A DNA stretch of 64,000 bases from Bradyrhizobium liaoningense. Its GTDB lineage: Bacteria > Pseudomonadota > Alphaproteobacteria > Rhizobiales > Xanthobacteraceae. The notes under the pieces were generated by a model. The model saw only the letters and a program-made list of their open reading frames with translations. It was not told the origin of the DNA and did not search any database. Where the stretch lies: positions 62,001 to 126,000 of the forward strand of contig NZ_JAFCJM010000002.1 of assembly GCF_018130955.1 (NCBI RefSeq), in the 5' to 3' direction. Both the position numbers and the translations under genes were made by a program. Shown here one piece after another: positions 52,149 to 62,100 of the stretch. The first letter of the stretch is position 1. The number at the start of each line of letters is the position of its first letter.

Positions 52149-52934
52149 CTAGTCGAACCAGGCGCTGTAGATCTTCTTGAAACTGCCGTCCTCCATCGAG
52201 ACATGGAGCCACTGGTCGACGAAGGCTTTCAACGCGACATCGCGCTGCAGCCAATAGGCTTTCTCCGAAAAGTCGAACGGCTTATCCGGATGCACCGCGC
52301 AGAGCACGCCCGGATGCTGTTTCTGCTGGAAGCGGGTCTCCGAGGCGTCCGTCATCATCAGGTCGGCATTGCCCTTGGCGATCTCGTCGAAGATCACGGT
52401 GTTGTCGGGGAAGACGTTGATCTCGGCGTCCTTGATGTTGGCGCGGGCGAAGCGCTCGTTGGTGCCGCCGGGATTGACGATGACGCGCGTGCCCTTCTTG
52501 TCGATGTCGGCGAGCGTCTGGTACTTGCCGACGTCGGCGCAGCGCGCGATCGGCGTCTTGCCCTCGCGCATGATCGGCGTGGAGAACAGGCCTTTCTTCT
52601 GGCGGTCGAAGGTGATGGAGACGCCGCCCATGGCGATGTCGAACTGATCGGCCTCAAAATCCTTCATCAGCTTCGGCCAGGCGGTCGGGACGTATTCGAC
52701 CTTGACGCCGAGCGCCTTGCCGAGCGCTTCCGCCATGTCGACGTCGAAGCCGGCGAAGGTCTGGGTCGCCTTGTCGAGATAGGTGAACGGCTTGTAGTCG
52801 CCGGTCATGCCGACGCGCAGCGTGCCGCGCTTCATGATGTCGTCGAGGCGGGAAGCGGGGGCCGCCTGCTGCGCGTGGGCCGCAAAACTCACCAACAGGG
52901 CGGCAGCCAGGCCAACCAATTTTCGAACGATCAT
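52149..52934 (-). CDS. Periplasmic cyclohexadienyl dehydratase (PheC-like) or amino-acid binding protein
   Basis: This 261-residue protein has a signal peptide (IVRKLVGLAAALLVSFAAHA) and a type II binding-protein fold. GTLRVGMTGDYKPFTYLD and FAGFDVDMAEALGKALGVKV are common to the superfamily. PTAWPKLMKDF, GGVSITFDRQKKGLFSTPIM, IVNPGGTNERFARANI and the C-terminal CAVHPDKPFDFSEKAYWLQR pattern resemble PheC, a prephenate/arogenate dehydratase that evolved from binding proteins. No transporter genes adjoin it. Enzyme activity cannot be settled from sequence alone. Confidence 0.75.
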   Translation of the reverse strand: MIVRKLVGLAAALLVSFAAHAQQAAPASRLDDIMKRGTLRVGMTGDYKPFTYLDKATQTFAGFDVDMAEALGKALGVKVEYVPTAWPKLMKDFEADQFDIAMGGVSITFDRQKKGLFSTPIMREGKTPIARCADVGKYQTLADIDKKGTRVIVNPGGTNERFARANIKDAEINVFPDNTVIFDEIAKGNADLMMTDASETRFQQKQHPGVLCAVHPDKPFDFSEKAYWLQRDVALKAFVDQWLHVSMEDGSFKKIYSAWFD

Positions 52935-53024
52935 CTCTTTTCCACCCCTGTCTGAACTGTCATCTTGCTCTCGCGATGCGGATTTAGACCAGTTGTCCGC
53001 CGCAGGCGAGAAGGAATTGGAGAT

Positions 53025-53534
53025 TTGACGATATCGCTCCACGAGGCGTCGGCCGGGCTGTTCGTGCCGTTCCTGCACAATCTGTCCGGGCTGCTCGACC
53101 AGGCCGGAGCCTACGCCGAGGCACGCAAGATCGATCCGGCCGTGCTGCTCGGGATGCGGCTCTATCCGAACATGTACGATCTGGCGCAGCAGGTCGGCGA
53201 GGCCATGCGCCACGCGGTGGTCGGCTCAGCCTTGCTGGCCGGGCGCGAACCGCTCGCCTTTTCCGATTCGAAGCCTGATCTGGCCGAGCTGAAATCGCGC
53301 ATCGCGGCTGCAATCGCCTTCATCGAAGGCTTGCCGCGCGCGGAGATCGACGCGGCCGCCGACAAGGACGTCGCGTTCCGCTTGAAGAGCGGGGTCGAGC
53401 TGCCCTTCACCGGGCGGTCGCTGCTGCTGACCTTCAGCGTCCCGCAATTCTTCTTTCACGTCACGACGGCCTACGACATCCTGCGGCACGCCGGCGTCGA
53501 CCTCGTGAAGCGGGACTTTCTGGGCAGGCGCTAG
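53025..53534 (+). CDS. DUF1993-family protein
   Basis: This 169-residue helical protein starts at TTG 53025 after GGAG and contains LHNLSGLLDQAGAYAEARKI, MRLYPNMYDLAQQVGEAMRH, and a C-terminal PQFFFHVTTAYDILRHAGVD followed by LVKRDFLG. These are the standard DUF1993 segments. The fold resembles DinB-type four-helix bundles; the function is unknown. Its stop overlaps palindromic repeat copy D. Confidence 0.85.
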   Translation: MTISLHEASAGLFVPFLHNLSGLLDQAGAYAEARKIDPAVLLGMRLYPNMYDLAQQVGEAMRHAVVGSALLAGREPLAFSDSKPDLAELKSRIAAAIAFIEGLPRAEIDAAADKDVAFRLKSGVELPFTGRSLLLTFSVPQFFFHVTTAYDILRHAGVDLVKRDFLGRR

Positions 53535-53643
53535 AGCATGATCCGGAAAAGTGTGACGCGGTTTTCCCTCGCGACAAACGCGGAACGCGTTTGCGCGGAG
53601 ATCATGCTCAAGAATTAGAGCCTAAAGCGCCATGCGCGCTCTA
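53533..53643. repeat. Palindromic intergenic repeat, copy D (inverted)
   Basis: It shows GAGCATGATCCGGAAAAGTG, GACAAACGCGGAACGCG and GAGATCATGCTCAAGAATTAG, the reverse of copy A. It lies exactly between two convergent genes. Its first bases belong to the TAG of the DUF1993 gene and its last bases supply the stop of the leftward gene. Confidence 0.88.
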
Positions 53644-54150
53644 GGCCTCGCCCCTCTGCACGAACTGCGCAAGCCCGGTGCGGCCGGCGATCTCGTTGCG
53701 CAAGACCTCGAAGCGGTGCTGCGCCTCGGCCTCGCGCTCGTCGACCAGCCTGACGGCGGCTTCGCTTGTCATGGGGCCACTGACGACCGGGGTGGAGTAG
53801 TCGCCGATGGTCTCGTGCACGTAATACTGGCCGTCGTCACCGCGCTGCACACTCCATTTGAAGCGCAGCGCCGCCATCGGACCGGGGCCGACCTTGCTGT
53901 AGCCGTCGGCATCGGCCTGCTCGGGCACCAGCGGCTGCTCGTCGACCAGGATCTGCTCGTCGTCGACCAGAGGCGGTTCGTCGAATGACTGCTCCGGCTC
54001 GTCGAATGAGGGCAGCGGCGGTGGCACCGGTTCGGCCAAAATGGCCTGCACGTCGATCGCAGGTTCCTCGGCGTCGCGAGCGGGCTCCGGGCGTTCGAGA
54101 ATGCTGGCGATCGTCGCCAGCGTGTGATCGGTCGGGTCGATATTTGACAA
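53641..54150 (-). CDS. Hypothetical acidic protein
   Basis: This 169-residue protein begins at TTG 54150 after GGAGG. The N-terminal half is acidic and proline-rich (LAEPVPPPLPSFDEPEQSF and VDDEQILVDEQPLVPEQ). The C-terminal half is a small domain with strands (LRFKWSVQRGDDGQYYVHET) and a final helix (AAVRLVDEREAEAQHRFEVL). No family is recognised. The stop codon comes from repeat copy D. Confidence 0.6.
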   Translation of the reverse strand: MSNIDPTDHTLATIASILERPEPARDAEEPAIDVQAILAEPVPPPLPSFDEPEQSFDEPPLVDDEQILVDEQPLVPEQADADGYSKVGPGPMAALRFKWSVQRGDDGQYYVHETIGDYSTPVVSGPMTSEAAVRLVDEREAEAQHRFEVLRNEIAGRTGLAQFVQRGEA

Positions 54151-54326
54151 GGGTCCATCCTCCGCGAGGCCCGCGGCCGGCAAATCTGTCCCACTGCCGC
54201 CGCGGTTCCCTACATTACGCGCTTTGGATTAAGGCTGAGTTTGGGCCCGATTTGCACCAAAATGGGACGGTTCCTGTCCTTACCGAGGCGGCGGGCGGAT
54301 GGGCGCCCGCGACCTCCGGCGCGGCA

Positions 54327-55316
54327 TCAGCCCAGCACGTCCTGATTGATCACGTTGACCCGGATCGGATCGCCGTCGAGCACGCTCAGGATATTGCGCG
54401 CGGTCTGCTCGCTCATGCGATCGACGGCCTCGACGGTGACGCCGGCGACATGCGGCGCGGTGATCACGTTGGGCAGCGCGAACAGGGCGTGCCCGACCGG
54501 CGGCGGCTCCTGCTCGAACACGTCGAGGCCGGCGCCGGCGATCTTGCCGGACACCAGCGCTGCGTGCAGCGCCTTCTCGTCGACGATGCCGCCGCGTGCG
54601 GTGTTGACGAGATAGGCGGTCGGCTTCATCGACCCGATCCGCGCGGCATTGAACAGGCCGACCGTCTCCGGCGTCTTCGGGCAGTGGAGGGTGACGAAAT
54701 CGGCGCGGGGCAGCGCTGCGTCGAGGTCGCTGACCACCTCGCAGCCGGCCGCCCTGATGTCATCCGCGCTCTTGTAGGGATCGAACACCAGCACGTTCAT
54801 TTCCATCGCCAGGCAGCGCTTGGCCGTGCGCGAGCCGATGCGGCCGAAGCCGATGATCAGCACGGTCTTGCCGTAGAGGTCGAAGGGCAGCATGCCGAGC
54901 CGGTCGGCCCATTTGCCGTCGGTGACGCAGGCATGCATCTCCTGCGCGCGCTTGGCGAGGGTGAGCATCATGAACAGCGCCTGCTCGGCCACTGAGGGCG
55001 AGTTCGCGGTGCCCGCAACCAGCAGCGGCACCTTGCGGCGGGACAGGGCCGTAACGTCGACCGCGTCGTAGCCGACGCCGATCCGCGTCACCACCTTCAT
55101 GTCCCTGGATGCCTCGAGCTCGGGCTCGCCGAACCTGGTGGCCCCGAGGGCCACACCATGGACGGGCGCGTGCTCCCTCAGCATGGTCTGGAAATCAGGC
55201 GTCGAGATCAGATTGGGGAATTCGACGAGCTCGATATCATCCCGCTGGGTGAGAAGGGCGCGTGCGCCTCGCGACAAAGTCTGCGTGACGAAAATCTTCT
55301 TCTTGTTGGTTGCCAT
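54327..55316 (-). CDS. D-isomer 2-hydroxyacid dehydrogenase (phosphoglycerate dehydrogenase-like)
   Basis: This 329-residue protein has the NAD-binding motif VLIIGFGRIGSRTAKRCLAM. The catalytic set is visible: arginine in LVNTARGGIVDE, glutamate in DVFEQEPPP, histidine in ITAPHVAGVT. There is no C-terminal ACT domain, so it is not a full SerA. It is the last gene of the ABC transporter operon (35 bases after the ATPase gene), so it probably oxidises or reduces a compound derived from the imported substrate. Confidence 0.88.
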   Translation of the reverse strand: MATNKKKIFVTQTLSRGARALLTQRDDIELVEFPNLISTPDFQTMLREHAPVHGVALGATRFGEPELEASRDMKVVTRIGVGYDAVDVTALSRRKVPLLVAGTANSPSVAEQALFMMLTLAKRAQEMHACVTDGKWADRLGMLPFDLYGKTVLIIGFGRIGSRTAKRCLAMEMNVLVFDPYKSADDIRAAGCEVVSDLDAALPRADFVTLHCPKTPETVGLFNAARIGSMKPTAYLVNTARGGIVDEKALHAALVSGKIAGAGLDVFEQEPPPVGHALFALPNVITAPHVAGVTVEAVDRMSEQTARNILSVLDGDPIRVNVINQDVLG

Positions 55317-55351
55317 AATCCCCTGCCTGATCGAAGTGTCTTGTCCGGCCT

Positions 55352-56452
<1,101 letters not shown>

Positions 56453-56457
56453 GAGAA

Positions 56458-57369
56458 TCAACCCTTTGTCGCGCCGGCGGTCAGGCCGGCAATGTAATAG
56501 TCCATCAGGAAGGCGTAGATAATCAGCGGTGGTGCTGCGCCGAGCAGGGCGCCGCTCATGATCTGTCCCCAGTTGAAGACGTCGCCCTTGATCAGGGTGG
56601 TGGTGATCCCCACGGGGAGAACGAACTGGTCCACTGATGTCGTGAACACCAGGGGATAGAGGAACTGCGCCCAGGACACGGTGAAAGCGAAGATGGTCGC
56701 GGCGATAAGCCCCGGCAGGGCGACCGGAATGAAAATCCGCGTCAGCGTCTGGAGCCAGGACGCGCCGTCGATGATGGCGGCCTCGTCCAGCTCCTTGGGG
56801 ATCGAGGCAAAGTAGCCGATCATGATCCAGGTGCAGAACGGAACCGTCAGCGTCGGATAGATGAACAGCAGCACATACCATCTGTTGAGAAGCGGGATCC
56901 CCGTCCACTCCTGAACGGTCGCGAACACCTTGAAGAGCGGGATGAACAGCAGGCTGTCCGGGACCAGGTAGGTCAGGAAGACGCCGGTCGCCAGCGTCGC
57001 CGAGCCCCAGAACTTCATCCGCGCCAGCGCAAATGCAGCAGGGATGCTGATCACCATGGTGACGATCACCACCACGATCGACACCATGGCCGAATTCCAG
57101 AAGAAACGGAGGAATTGGTTGGATGTCAGCAACTCGACGTAGTTTGCTAGCGTCGGATGGAAAACCCACCACGGGTTGGTGGCCGCCGAGATTTCCGCGC
57201 TAGTCTTCAGCGAGGTGATCAGCATGTAGAGCGGCGGCGTCAGCGAAAAGATCGCAAACAGCACCAGGAAGAAATAGGACCAGCGCAGCGCCCACGCGCG
57301 GTCTCGGCTCATGCTGCCGTATTTGACGTTGCGCCGGGGGCCAGCCTTGTCGATTGCGACCGTGCTCAT
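56458..57369 (-). CDS. ABC sugar permease (MalG-type)
   Basis: This 303-residue membrane protein has six hydrophobic spans and the EAA loop [20 protein letters not shown], which contacts the ATPase. The N-terminal span is [20 protein letters not shown], and the C-terminal [20 protein letters not shown] is typical of the carbohydrate group 2 permeases. It overlaps the first permease gene by 1 base. Confidence 0.93.
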   Translation of the reverse strand: MSTVAIDKAGPRRNVKYGSMSRDRAWALRWSYFFLVLFAIFSLTPPLYMLITSLKTSAEISAATNPWWVFHPTLANYVELLTSNQFLRFFWNSAMVSIVVVIVTMVISIPAAFALARMKFWGSATLATGVFLTYLVPDSLLFIPLFKVFATVQEWTGIPLLNRWYVLLFIYPTLTVPFCTWIMIGYFASIPKELDEAAIIDGASWLQTLTRIFIPVALPGLIAATIFAFTVSWAQFLYPLVFTTSVDQFVLPVGITTTLIKGDVFNWGQIMSGALLGAAPPLIIYAFLMDYYIAGLTAGATKG

Positions 57370-58307
57370 CAGGCTTCATTCCCGCGTTTGGAGACGTCGC
57401 GCAGGATGAAGATGGCCGCGACGGCGAGGATTGGGACCATGAATAGCGAGACGCTGGCGCCGAGCGGAATGTCGCTGCTCTCGATGCCGACCCGGAATGC
57501 GTAGGTTGCAAAGATCTGGGTCTGGTCGAGCGGGCCACCCGAGGTCAGGATGCGCACGATGTCGAAATTGGCGAAGGTGACGATCAGCGAGAACAGCGTC
57601 GTGATCGCAATGATGTTGCGCATCATCGGCAGCGTCACGTACCAGATGCGCTGCCACCAATTGGCGCCGTCGATCGCGGCCGCCTCGTAGAGCTGATCGG
57701 GCACCGATTTCAGCGCCGCCAGGTACATGATCATGAAGAACGGCGCGCCATACCAGACATTGACGAGAATGACGGAGAAGCGCGCCCAGGCGGCGTCGCC
57801 AAGCCAGGGAATGGGACCGATGCCGAAGAAGGAGAGCGTGTAGTTGAACGCACTGTAGGAGGGGTCGAACAGCCAGAGCCAGGCCAGCGTGCTCATTGCC
57901 GGCGGGATGACCCAGGGCACCAGCAGCATGCCGCGCCATTTGCGCTGCCCCTTGGCGGGAATGTTGTGAACGAAGTGCGCGACGATGAAGCCGATCAGCG
58001 CTTTGAAGATGACGGCCGTTATCGCGAAGATGCAGGATTGCTTCACCACCATCCAGAACGTTTCGCGCTTGAACAGGAAGGTGAAATTGCCGAAGCCGAC
58101 GAACTTCTGCATCGACTTGTTCAGCGTCGACAGGTGAACCGAGTAAAGGGCAGGGTAGAGCACGAGCAACGCGATCAGCAGGATCAGCGGCAGCGTCAGG
58201 AAAAACGCCACGGTCGATTTTCGCCTCAACGCATTGTGCAGGCTCCCGCCTTTGCGTGCCCTCGTTGTGCGAGCGGCGCGACTATGCTGAACGACGACCT
58301 CAGCCAT
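57369..58307 (-). CDS. ABC sugar permease (MalF/UgpA-type)
   Basis: This 312-residue membrane protein has about six spans, with FFLTLPLILLIALLVLYPAL first and the EAA loop SVPDQLYEAAAIDGANWWQR. The ends are typical of the sugar group 1 permeases. The start at 58307 gives a basic cytosolic N-terminus; an in-frame extension to 58376 is not supported. It lies 131 bases after the binding protein gene, a gap often used for mRNA processing in such operons. Confidence 0.92.
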   Translation of the reverse strand: MAEVVVQHSRAARTTRARKGGSLHNALRRKSTVAFFLTLPLILLIALLVLYPALYSVHLSTLNKSMQKFVGFGNFTFLFKRETFWMVVKQSCIFAITAVIFKALIGFIVAHFVHNIPAKGQRKWRGMLLVPWVIPPAMSTLAWLWLFDPSYSAFNYTLSFFGIGPIPWLGDAAWARFSVILVNVWYGAPFFMIMYLAALKSVPDQLYEAAAIDGANWWQRIWYVTLPMMRNIIAITTLFSLIVTFANFDIVRILTSGGPLDQTQIFATYAFRVGIESSDIPLGASVSLFMVPILAVAAIFILRDVSKRGNEA

Positions 58308-58438
58308 GACCGAACCTTCCTTGCAGAATGTCTGTTCGCGAAGCCGGCCGCTCGGTCGGCTCATCGGATCATACATCGAACGGCGGATTGTCCTGGCGGC
58401 TCACGCCGGAGGCGTGAACCGCCGTGACACATCCCGGT

Positions 58439-59779
58439 TCAGGTTCGCATGAAGCCTTCGCACTCGCCCTCGGCCCAGGCGAGCGTGGTCTCCATCTTCT
58501 CTCCCTGCGCAAAGCGGAGCGCCATCTTGGTCAGGATCGCCTGTGCGTAGATCTGCTGGGCGATCTTTGGCGGTGCAGGAGAGGCCGCAATCGACAGCGT
58601 CTGATGATTGTAGGGGTTGGGATAGTGATAGAGCGTTCCTTTCGGCGGCTCTACCTCGGCCCACGTCTTCAACGTCGTCATGTTCGCATAGGCGGGCAGG
58701 TCGTAGCCGCCGCTGGCAGAGACGAACTTCTCGATCGACGACGCCTGCGACAAATGGGTGAGCAGGCTCTTGGCCGCTTCCTTGTTCTTGGAGAAGTTCC
58801 AGAGGCCCCAATAGTACGGTAGATAGGGCGCAAAGCGGCCTTTCGGGCCGGCCGGAAAGCCGTGCGTCCAGCATTGCTCGGCGACCTGCGGTGCGTCGCG
58901 CTTGGCCACCGCCCAGGCGCTCGGCGGATTCATGATGAGGGCGCCGCGGCCGGAGATCAGCCATTTGTTATTCGAGGCGTCGTCCCAGGATGGCGCGTCC
59001 GGTGGCAGGAAGGCGATCAGCTTCTTGTAATATTCGAGTGCCTGACGGACCTGATCGGTCTTCACTGTGGGCTCGCCCTTGGCGTTGACGAGTTCGGCGC
59101 CGAACGACTGGAAGATCGCGCCCGCCGTGTCGACGCTGTCGGTGGTTTCGCCGAGGCCGATGCCGAAGGGAAAGCCGCCCTTCTGGCAGGCTTCCGCGGC
59201 CTTCAGGAATGTCTCCATCGTCCAATTGTCGGCCTTCGGCGGCGCGCCCGCAGGGTACATTTCCTGGACGTCGATGCCCGCGTATTTCTTCATCAGATCG
59301 ATGCGCGTGCAGGGCCCCTTGATCTGGCTCCCTGGGGTAGCGGGTACTGCAAGCCATTTTCCCGCAGCCTGTCCGAGATATTTCACGGTGCCGTTCACTT
59401 CACCGTTCTGCTTGATCGCCGGCTCCACGACGTCGTTCACCGGCTCGAGCTGTTCGGAGTAGGCGTGCGGCCACCAGGTGTACATCTGAAGAATATCGTG
59501 ACCGGACTTCGCCTGCGCTTCGGCCGCGACGGTCAACTCGATCTTCTTGTTGTTGCTGGTGATGTAGTCGATGGAAACCTCGACCTTCTCCTTCGCTGCC
59601 CATTCGTTGACGAGATCGGTGGAGGTCTTGTTGGCGTCGGGTACCCAATGGTCCCAGAAGCCGATCGAGAGCTTGCCGGCGGCATAGGCGCCGCGCACAT
59701 AGGGCGCGGTGATCAGCGCCGCGGAGGACATCGCAGTTGCGGCAACAAATTGTCGTCGCGTCAGTTTCTTGCGTGACAT
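58439..59779 (-). CDS. ABC sugar-binding protein with Tat-type signal
   Basis: This 446-residue protein starts MSRKKLTRRQFVAATAMSSA, a twin-arginine signal. The body follows the family 1 binding fold (LSIGFWDHWVPDANKTSTDL, AQAKSGHDILQMYTWWPHAY, WDDASNNKWLISGRGALIMN, YLPYYWGLWNFSKNKEAAKS). Tat export suggests it folds in the cytosol. It is the first gene of the five-gene operon that ends at 54327. The substrate is not evident; a polyol, sugar acid or similar compound would suit the dehydrogenase. Confidence 0.9.
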   Translation of the reverse strand: MSRKKLTRRQFVAATAMSSAALITAPYVRGAYAAGKLSIGFWDHWVPDANKTSTDLVNEWAAKEKVEVSIDYITSNNKKIELTVAAEAQAKSGHDILQMYTWWPHAYSEQLEPVNDVVEPAIKQNGEVNGTVKYLGQAAGKWLAVPATPGSQIKGPCTRIDLMKKYAGIDVQEMYPAGAPPKADNWTMETFLKAAEACQKGGFPFGIGLGETTDSVDTAGAIFQSFGAELVNAKGEPTVKTDQVRQALEYYKKLIAFLPPDAPSWDDASNNKWLISGRGALIMNPPSAWAVAKRDAPQVAEQCWTHGFPAGPKGRFAPYLPYYWGLWNFSKNKEAAKSLLTHLSQASSIEKFVSASGGYDLPAYANMTTLKTWAEVEPPKGTLYHYPNPYNHQTLSIAASPAPPKIAQQIYAQAILTKMALRFAQGEKMETTLAWAEGECEGFMRT

Positions 59780-60263
59780 CTCGTTTCCTCGCTCTGGTTG
59801 TTTATTGTTTGCTCTTCTTTGGTACCGTTCCCTGGTTCTTGTTTTTCGTGCCGGTTCTTGCTTTTTCGTGCCATCGCCTCGCGCAGCCGGTCACGTGAGG
59901 CGCGGAGAATTGGTAGCGCGATCAGAGCAGAATTGATTGCGTCTGTCGAGAAATCCAAAACGCGCGCATCTAGAACTAACGTTGTGTGCAGCGATTCAGC
60001 AGCGGTGAACCGAAGCACATCCTTTTGCGACGCACACGGTGGGTGCGACAGCCGGGCCGACGATCCCTACGCAATTACGCCGCAGTTTCGAATAAGCCTT
60101 CATAACCGCTTCGCCTGAAACGCTTTTCAGGCGTGGACAGGTTCGCGCGTGCCTGGACACGCGCCTAGACCTGGGCGCGGCGGCAACGCTAGAGTTCCAA
60201 CCAGGCAGACTCCTGCCAGCAGACAATCCAATCAGACCAAGCAGATCGAAGATGGAGACGAGA
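59780..60263. other. Intergenic region with a tandem repeat and a hairpin
   Basis: No credible gene is seen. GGTTCTTGTTTTTCGTGCC at 59834-59852 is repeated in tandem at 59853-59872 with one added base, close upstream of the binding protein gene. This may mark a regulator site. GCCTGAAA (60113-60120) and TTTCAGGC (60125-60132) form a perfect hairpin. Promoters for both divergent genes must lie here. Confidence 0.5.
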
Positions 60264-61082
60264 ATGATCAACCCGACGCAGCGCTCGCCGCTTCGCCTGC
60301 GACGATGGTTCGCGCTCGGGTCAATGGTGGCGCTATTGTTGGGCGCCGCCGCCGTTGCCAACGCGCAAGGCCTGGTCAAGGGCGTGCAGGACGGCGCGGC
60401 GGCCGGCAACAAGGCGGCCGGCCCCGTCGGCGGCGTGCTCGGCGGTGCCATCGGCGGCGTGGTCGGTGTGTTCACCGGTGTGCTGGGGGTCGGCAACAAC
60501 AACCAGGCGCCGGCGGGCAAGGACGCCAGCAAGGATGCCAAGGACGCGAGCAAGGGCGGCAAGAACGCGGACGCCAAGAGCGGGGATTCCAAGAGCGGGG
60601 ATTCCAAGAGCGCCAAGGACGGCACCAAGGACAAGTCCGGGAAGGGCGCCAAGGACTCCAGCAAGGCTGCCAAGGGCGGCAAGGACAAGGACGTCACCGT
60701 GCTGACCCAGAACGGCGCGCCCCAGGTCACGGCCGAGCAACTCGTTGCCAACAGCGACGCCTATATCGAGCGTATCAAGACCGAGCTGAACCTCACGCCC
60801 GACCAGGAGAAGCACTGGTACGGCTTCTCCAGCGCCATGCACTACCTCGGCCATAATGGTGCAGAGCGGCTCAACCTGCGGGTGGCGCGCGCCAAGCGCG
60901 ATCCGCCCGACGACATCATCGAGCAGATGCGCAACGAGGCGCAGTTCCTGATCGACCGCGCCGCCGATCAGCGCAACGTCGCCGACGCCGCCGAGCCGCT
61001 GTTTTCGAGCCTGGACGACAAGCAGAAGCAGGTCTTCATCCAGGAGATGGTGCGGCTCAGCCACGAGCGCGGGCTCGACTAA
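60264..61082 (+). CDS. Spy/CpxP-like (LTxxQ) secreted protein with a charged linker
   Basis: This 272-residue protein has a signal peptide (FALGSMVALLLGAAAVANAQ), a Gly/Ala-rich segment (NKAAGPVGGVLGGAIGGVVG), a Lys/Asp/Ser-rich linker containing a repeated KSGDS unit, and a helical C-terminal domain. That domain includes the LTxxQ-like motif LNLTPDQEKHWYGF and LFSSLDDKQKQVFIQEMVRL. Spy-type proteins act in the periplasm as chaperones or metal sensors. The start ATG 60264 follows GGAGACGAGA. The stop overlaps palindromic repeat copy B. Confidence 0.78.
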   Translation: MINPTQRSPLRLRRWFALGSMVALLLGAAAVANAQGLVKGVQDGAAAGNKAAGPVGGVLGGAIGGVVGVFTGVLGVGNNNQAPAGKDASKDAKDASKGGKNADAKSGDSKSGDSKSAKDGTKDKSGKGAKDSSKAAKGGKDKDVTVLTQNGAPQVTAEQLVANSDAYIERIKTELNLTPDQEKHWYGFSSAMHYLGHNGAERLNLRVARAKRDPPDDIIEQMRNEAQFLIDRAADQRNVADAAEPLFSSLDDKQKQVFIQEMVRLSHERGLD

Positions 61083-61210
61083 AGCGCGATGGCTTTAGGT
61101 TGAATCGTCATCGCGCTTTAGTTCTTTGTTTGAGCATGATCTCCGCGCAAACGCGTTCCGCGTTTGTCGCGCGGGAAAACCGCTGCGCACTTTTCCGGAT
61201 CATGCTTTAG
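61081..61210. repeat. Palindromic intergenic repeat, copy B (130 bases)
   Basis: It is nearly identical to copy A at 47492 and in the same orientation, including the AAAGCGCGATGGCTTTAGG start and the final GGATCATGCTTTAG. It begins on the stop codon of the Spy-like gene. Confidence 0.92.
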
Positions 61211-61753
61211 CGGACAAGGCGAATCGGACGATCGCGCGCGTCCCGCGCGACTCGTCCGGCTGAATCGGTCCGGCGCATTGGCATCGGCGAGCCGCGCCGC
61301 GAATAGCCGGGCCACCTTGCCCTGGGGTAGGTGGAAGGCTCGGCGCCCGGCTATCCTGCCGCAGCGGCGCGGCCCGCCCAATTCGTCACGCGAAGTTGAA
61401 GAAAAGCGGACCGGATCGCGCCTGACTTATGGCCGACTTGCGACCTTGTCGGGAACCCGTGGTGATTCTACACGCAGCATCCGGGCGACAGCCGACCCGC
61501 GGATGAGCGGATACGTCTTCGCATCGATGAGCTCGCCAAGCGCCAGCAGCACGCGTTTGCTGAGGTGCTTCAATCGGATCGTCACGCGCTCCTATGCCGG
61601 CAAGGGCGTCGTCCGCTACGCGTGGTGAGCTTGCCCGTCGTTGCAGTGCAAGGCGCGCCGCATCGCACAATGGATTGACCCGGTGCAACGCCGGGCGTGT
61701 GCAATTCGTTTAGGCATTCTGACTATCGTTCAAGGGAACGAGGCAAAAGGCGG
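61211..61753. other. Stretch of 540 bases without a recognised gene
   Basis: Several open frames cross this region on both strands, but none has a family pattern or a ribosome binding site, and they overlap each other. Part of it (61470-61625) reads as protein-like in two frames and may be a decayed gene. The last 60 bases should contain the promoter of the PilZ gene. Confidence 0.4.
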
Positions 61754-62011
61754 ATGGACGACAAGCGAAAGTACCCGCGCGTCGAAATCGAAGAGCTGGC
61801 CTATGTGTCATCCGGCGGCTCGGTGATGAGCTGCGTGGTTCGCAACATCTCGCCGGCAGGAGCCGCTATCGACGTCGACAATCCCGCCTTCGTCCCGCAA
61901 CGCTTCCGGCTGGTCCTGGCGAAGGATTCGTCCGTTCACGACTGCCGGGTGATCTGGATCCAGAAGAACCGGATCGGCCTCGCTTTCATCGACGGGCAGG
62001 GCGGGCGCTGA
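61754..62011 (+). CDS. PilZ-domain protein
   Basis: This 85-residue protein is a single PilZ domain: RKYPRVEIEE carries the RxxxR cyclic-di-GMP motif, and VRNISPAGAAIDVDNP matches the second motif as NxSxxG. The rest (FRLVLAKDSSVHDCRVIWIQ, NRIGLAFID) completes the beta barrel. It probably binds cyclic di-GMP and passes the signal to an unknown partner. Confidence 0.88.
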   Translation: MDDKRKYPRVEIEELAYVSSGGSVMSCVVRNISPAGAAIDVDNPAFVPQRFRLVLAKDSSVHDCRVIWIQKNRIGLAFIDGQGGR

Positions 62012-62100
62012 CTCCCCGGCGCGGACGAATTTCCTGCGCCGCCGACACCGATAGTGCTAGCTTGCCGATGTCGGGATTGGATTAGCCAAGGCGCCTGCCC

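Noticed and set aside
61386..61688. Possible gene on the minus strand after repeat copy B
   Set aside because: No motif, no ribosome binding site, and competing frames on both strands.
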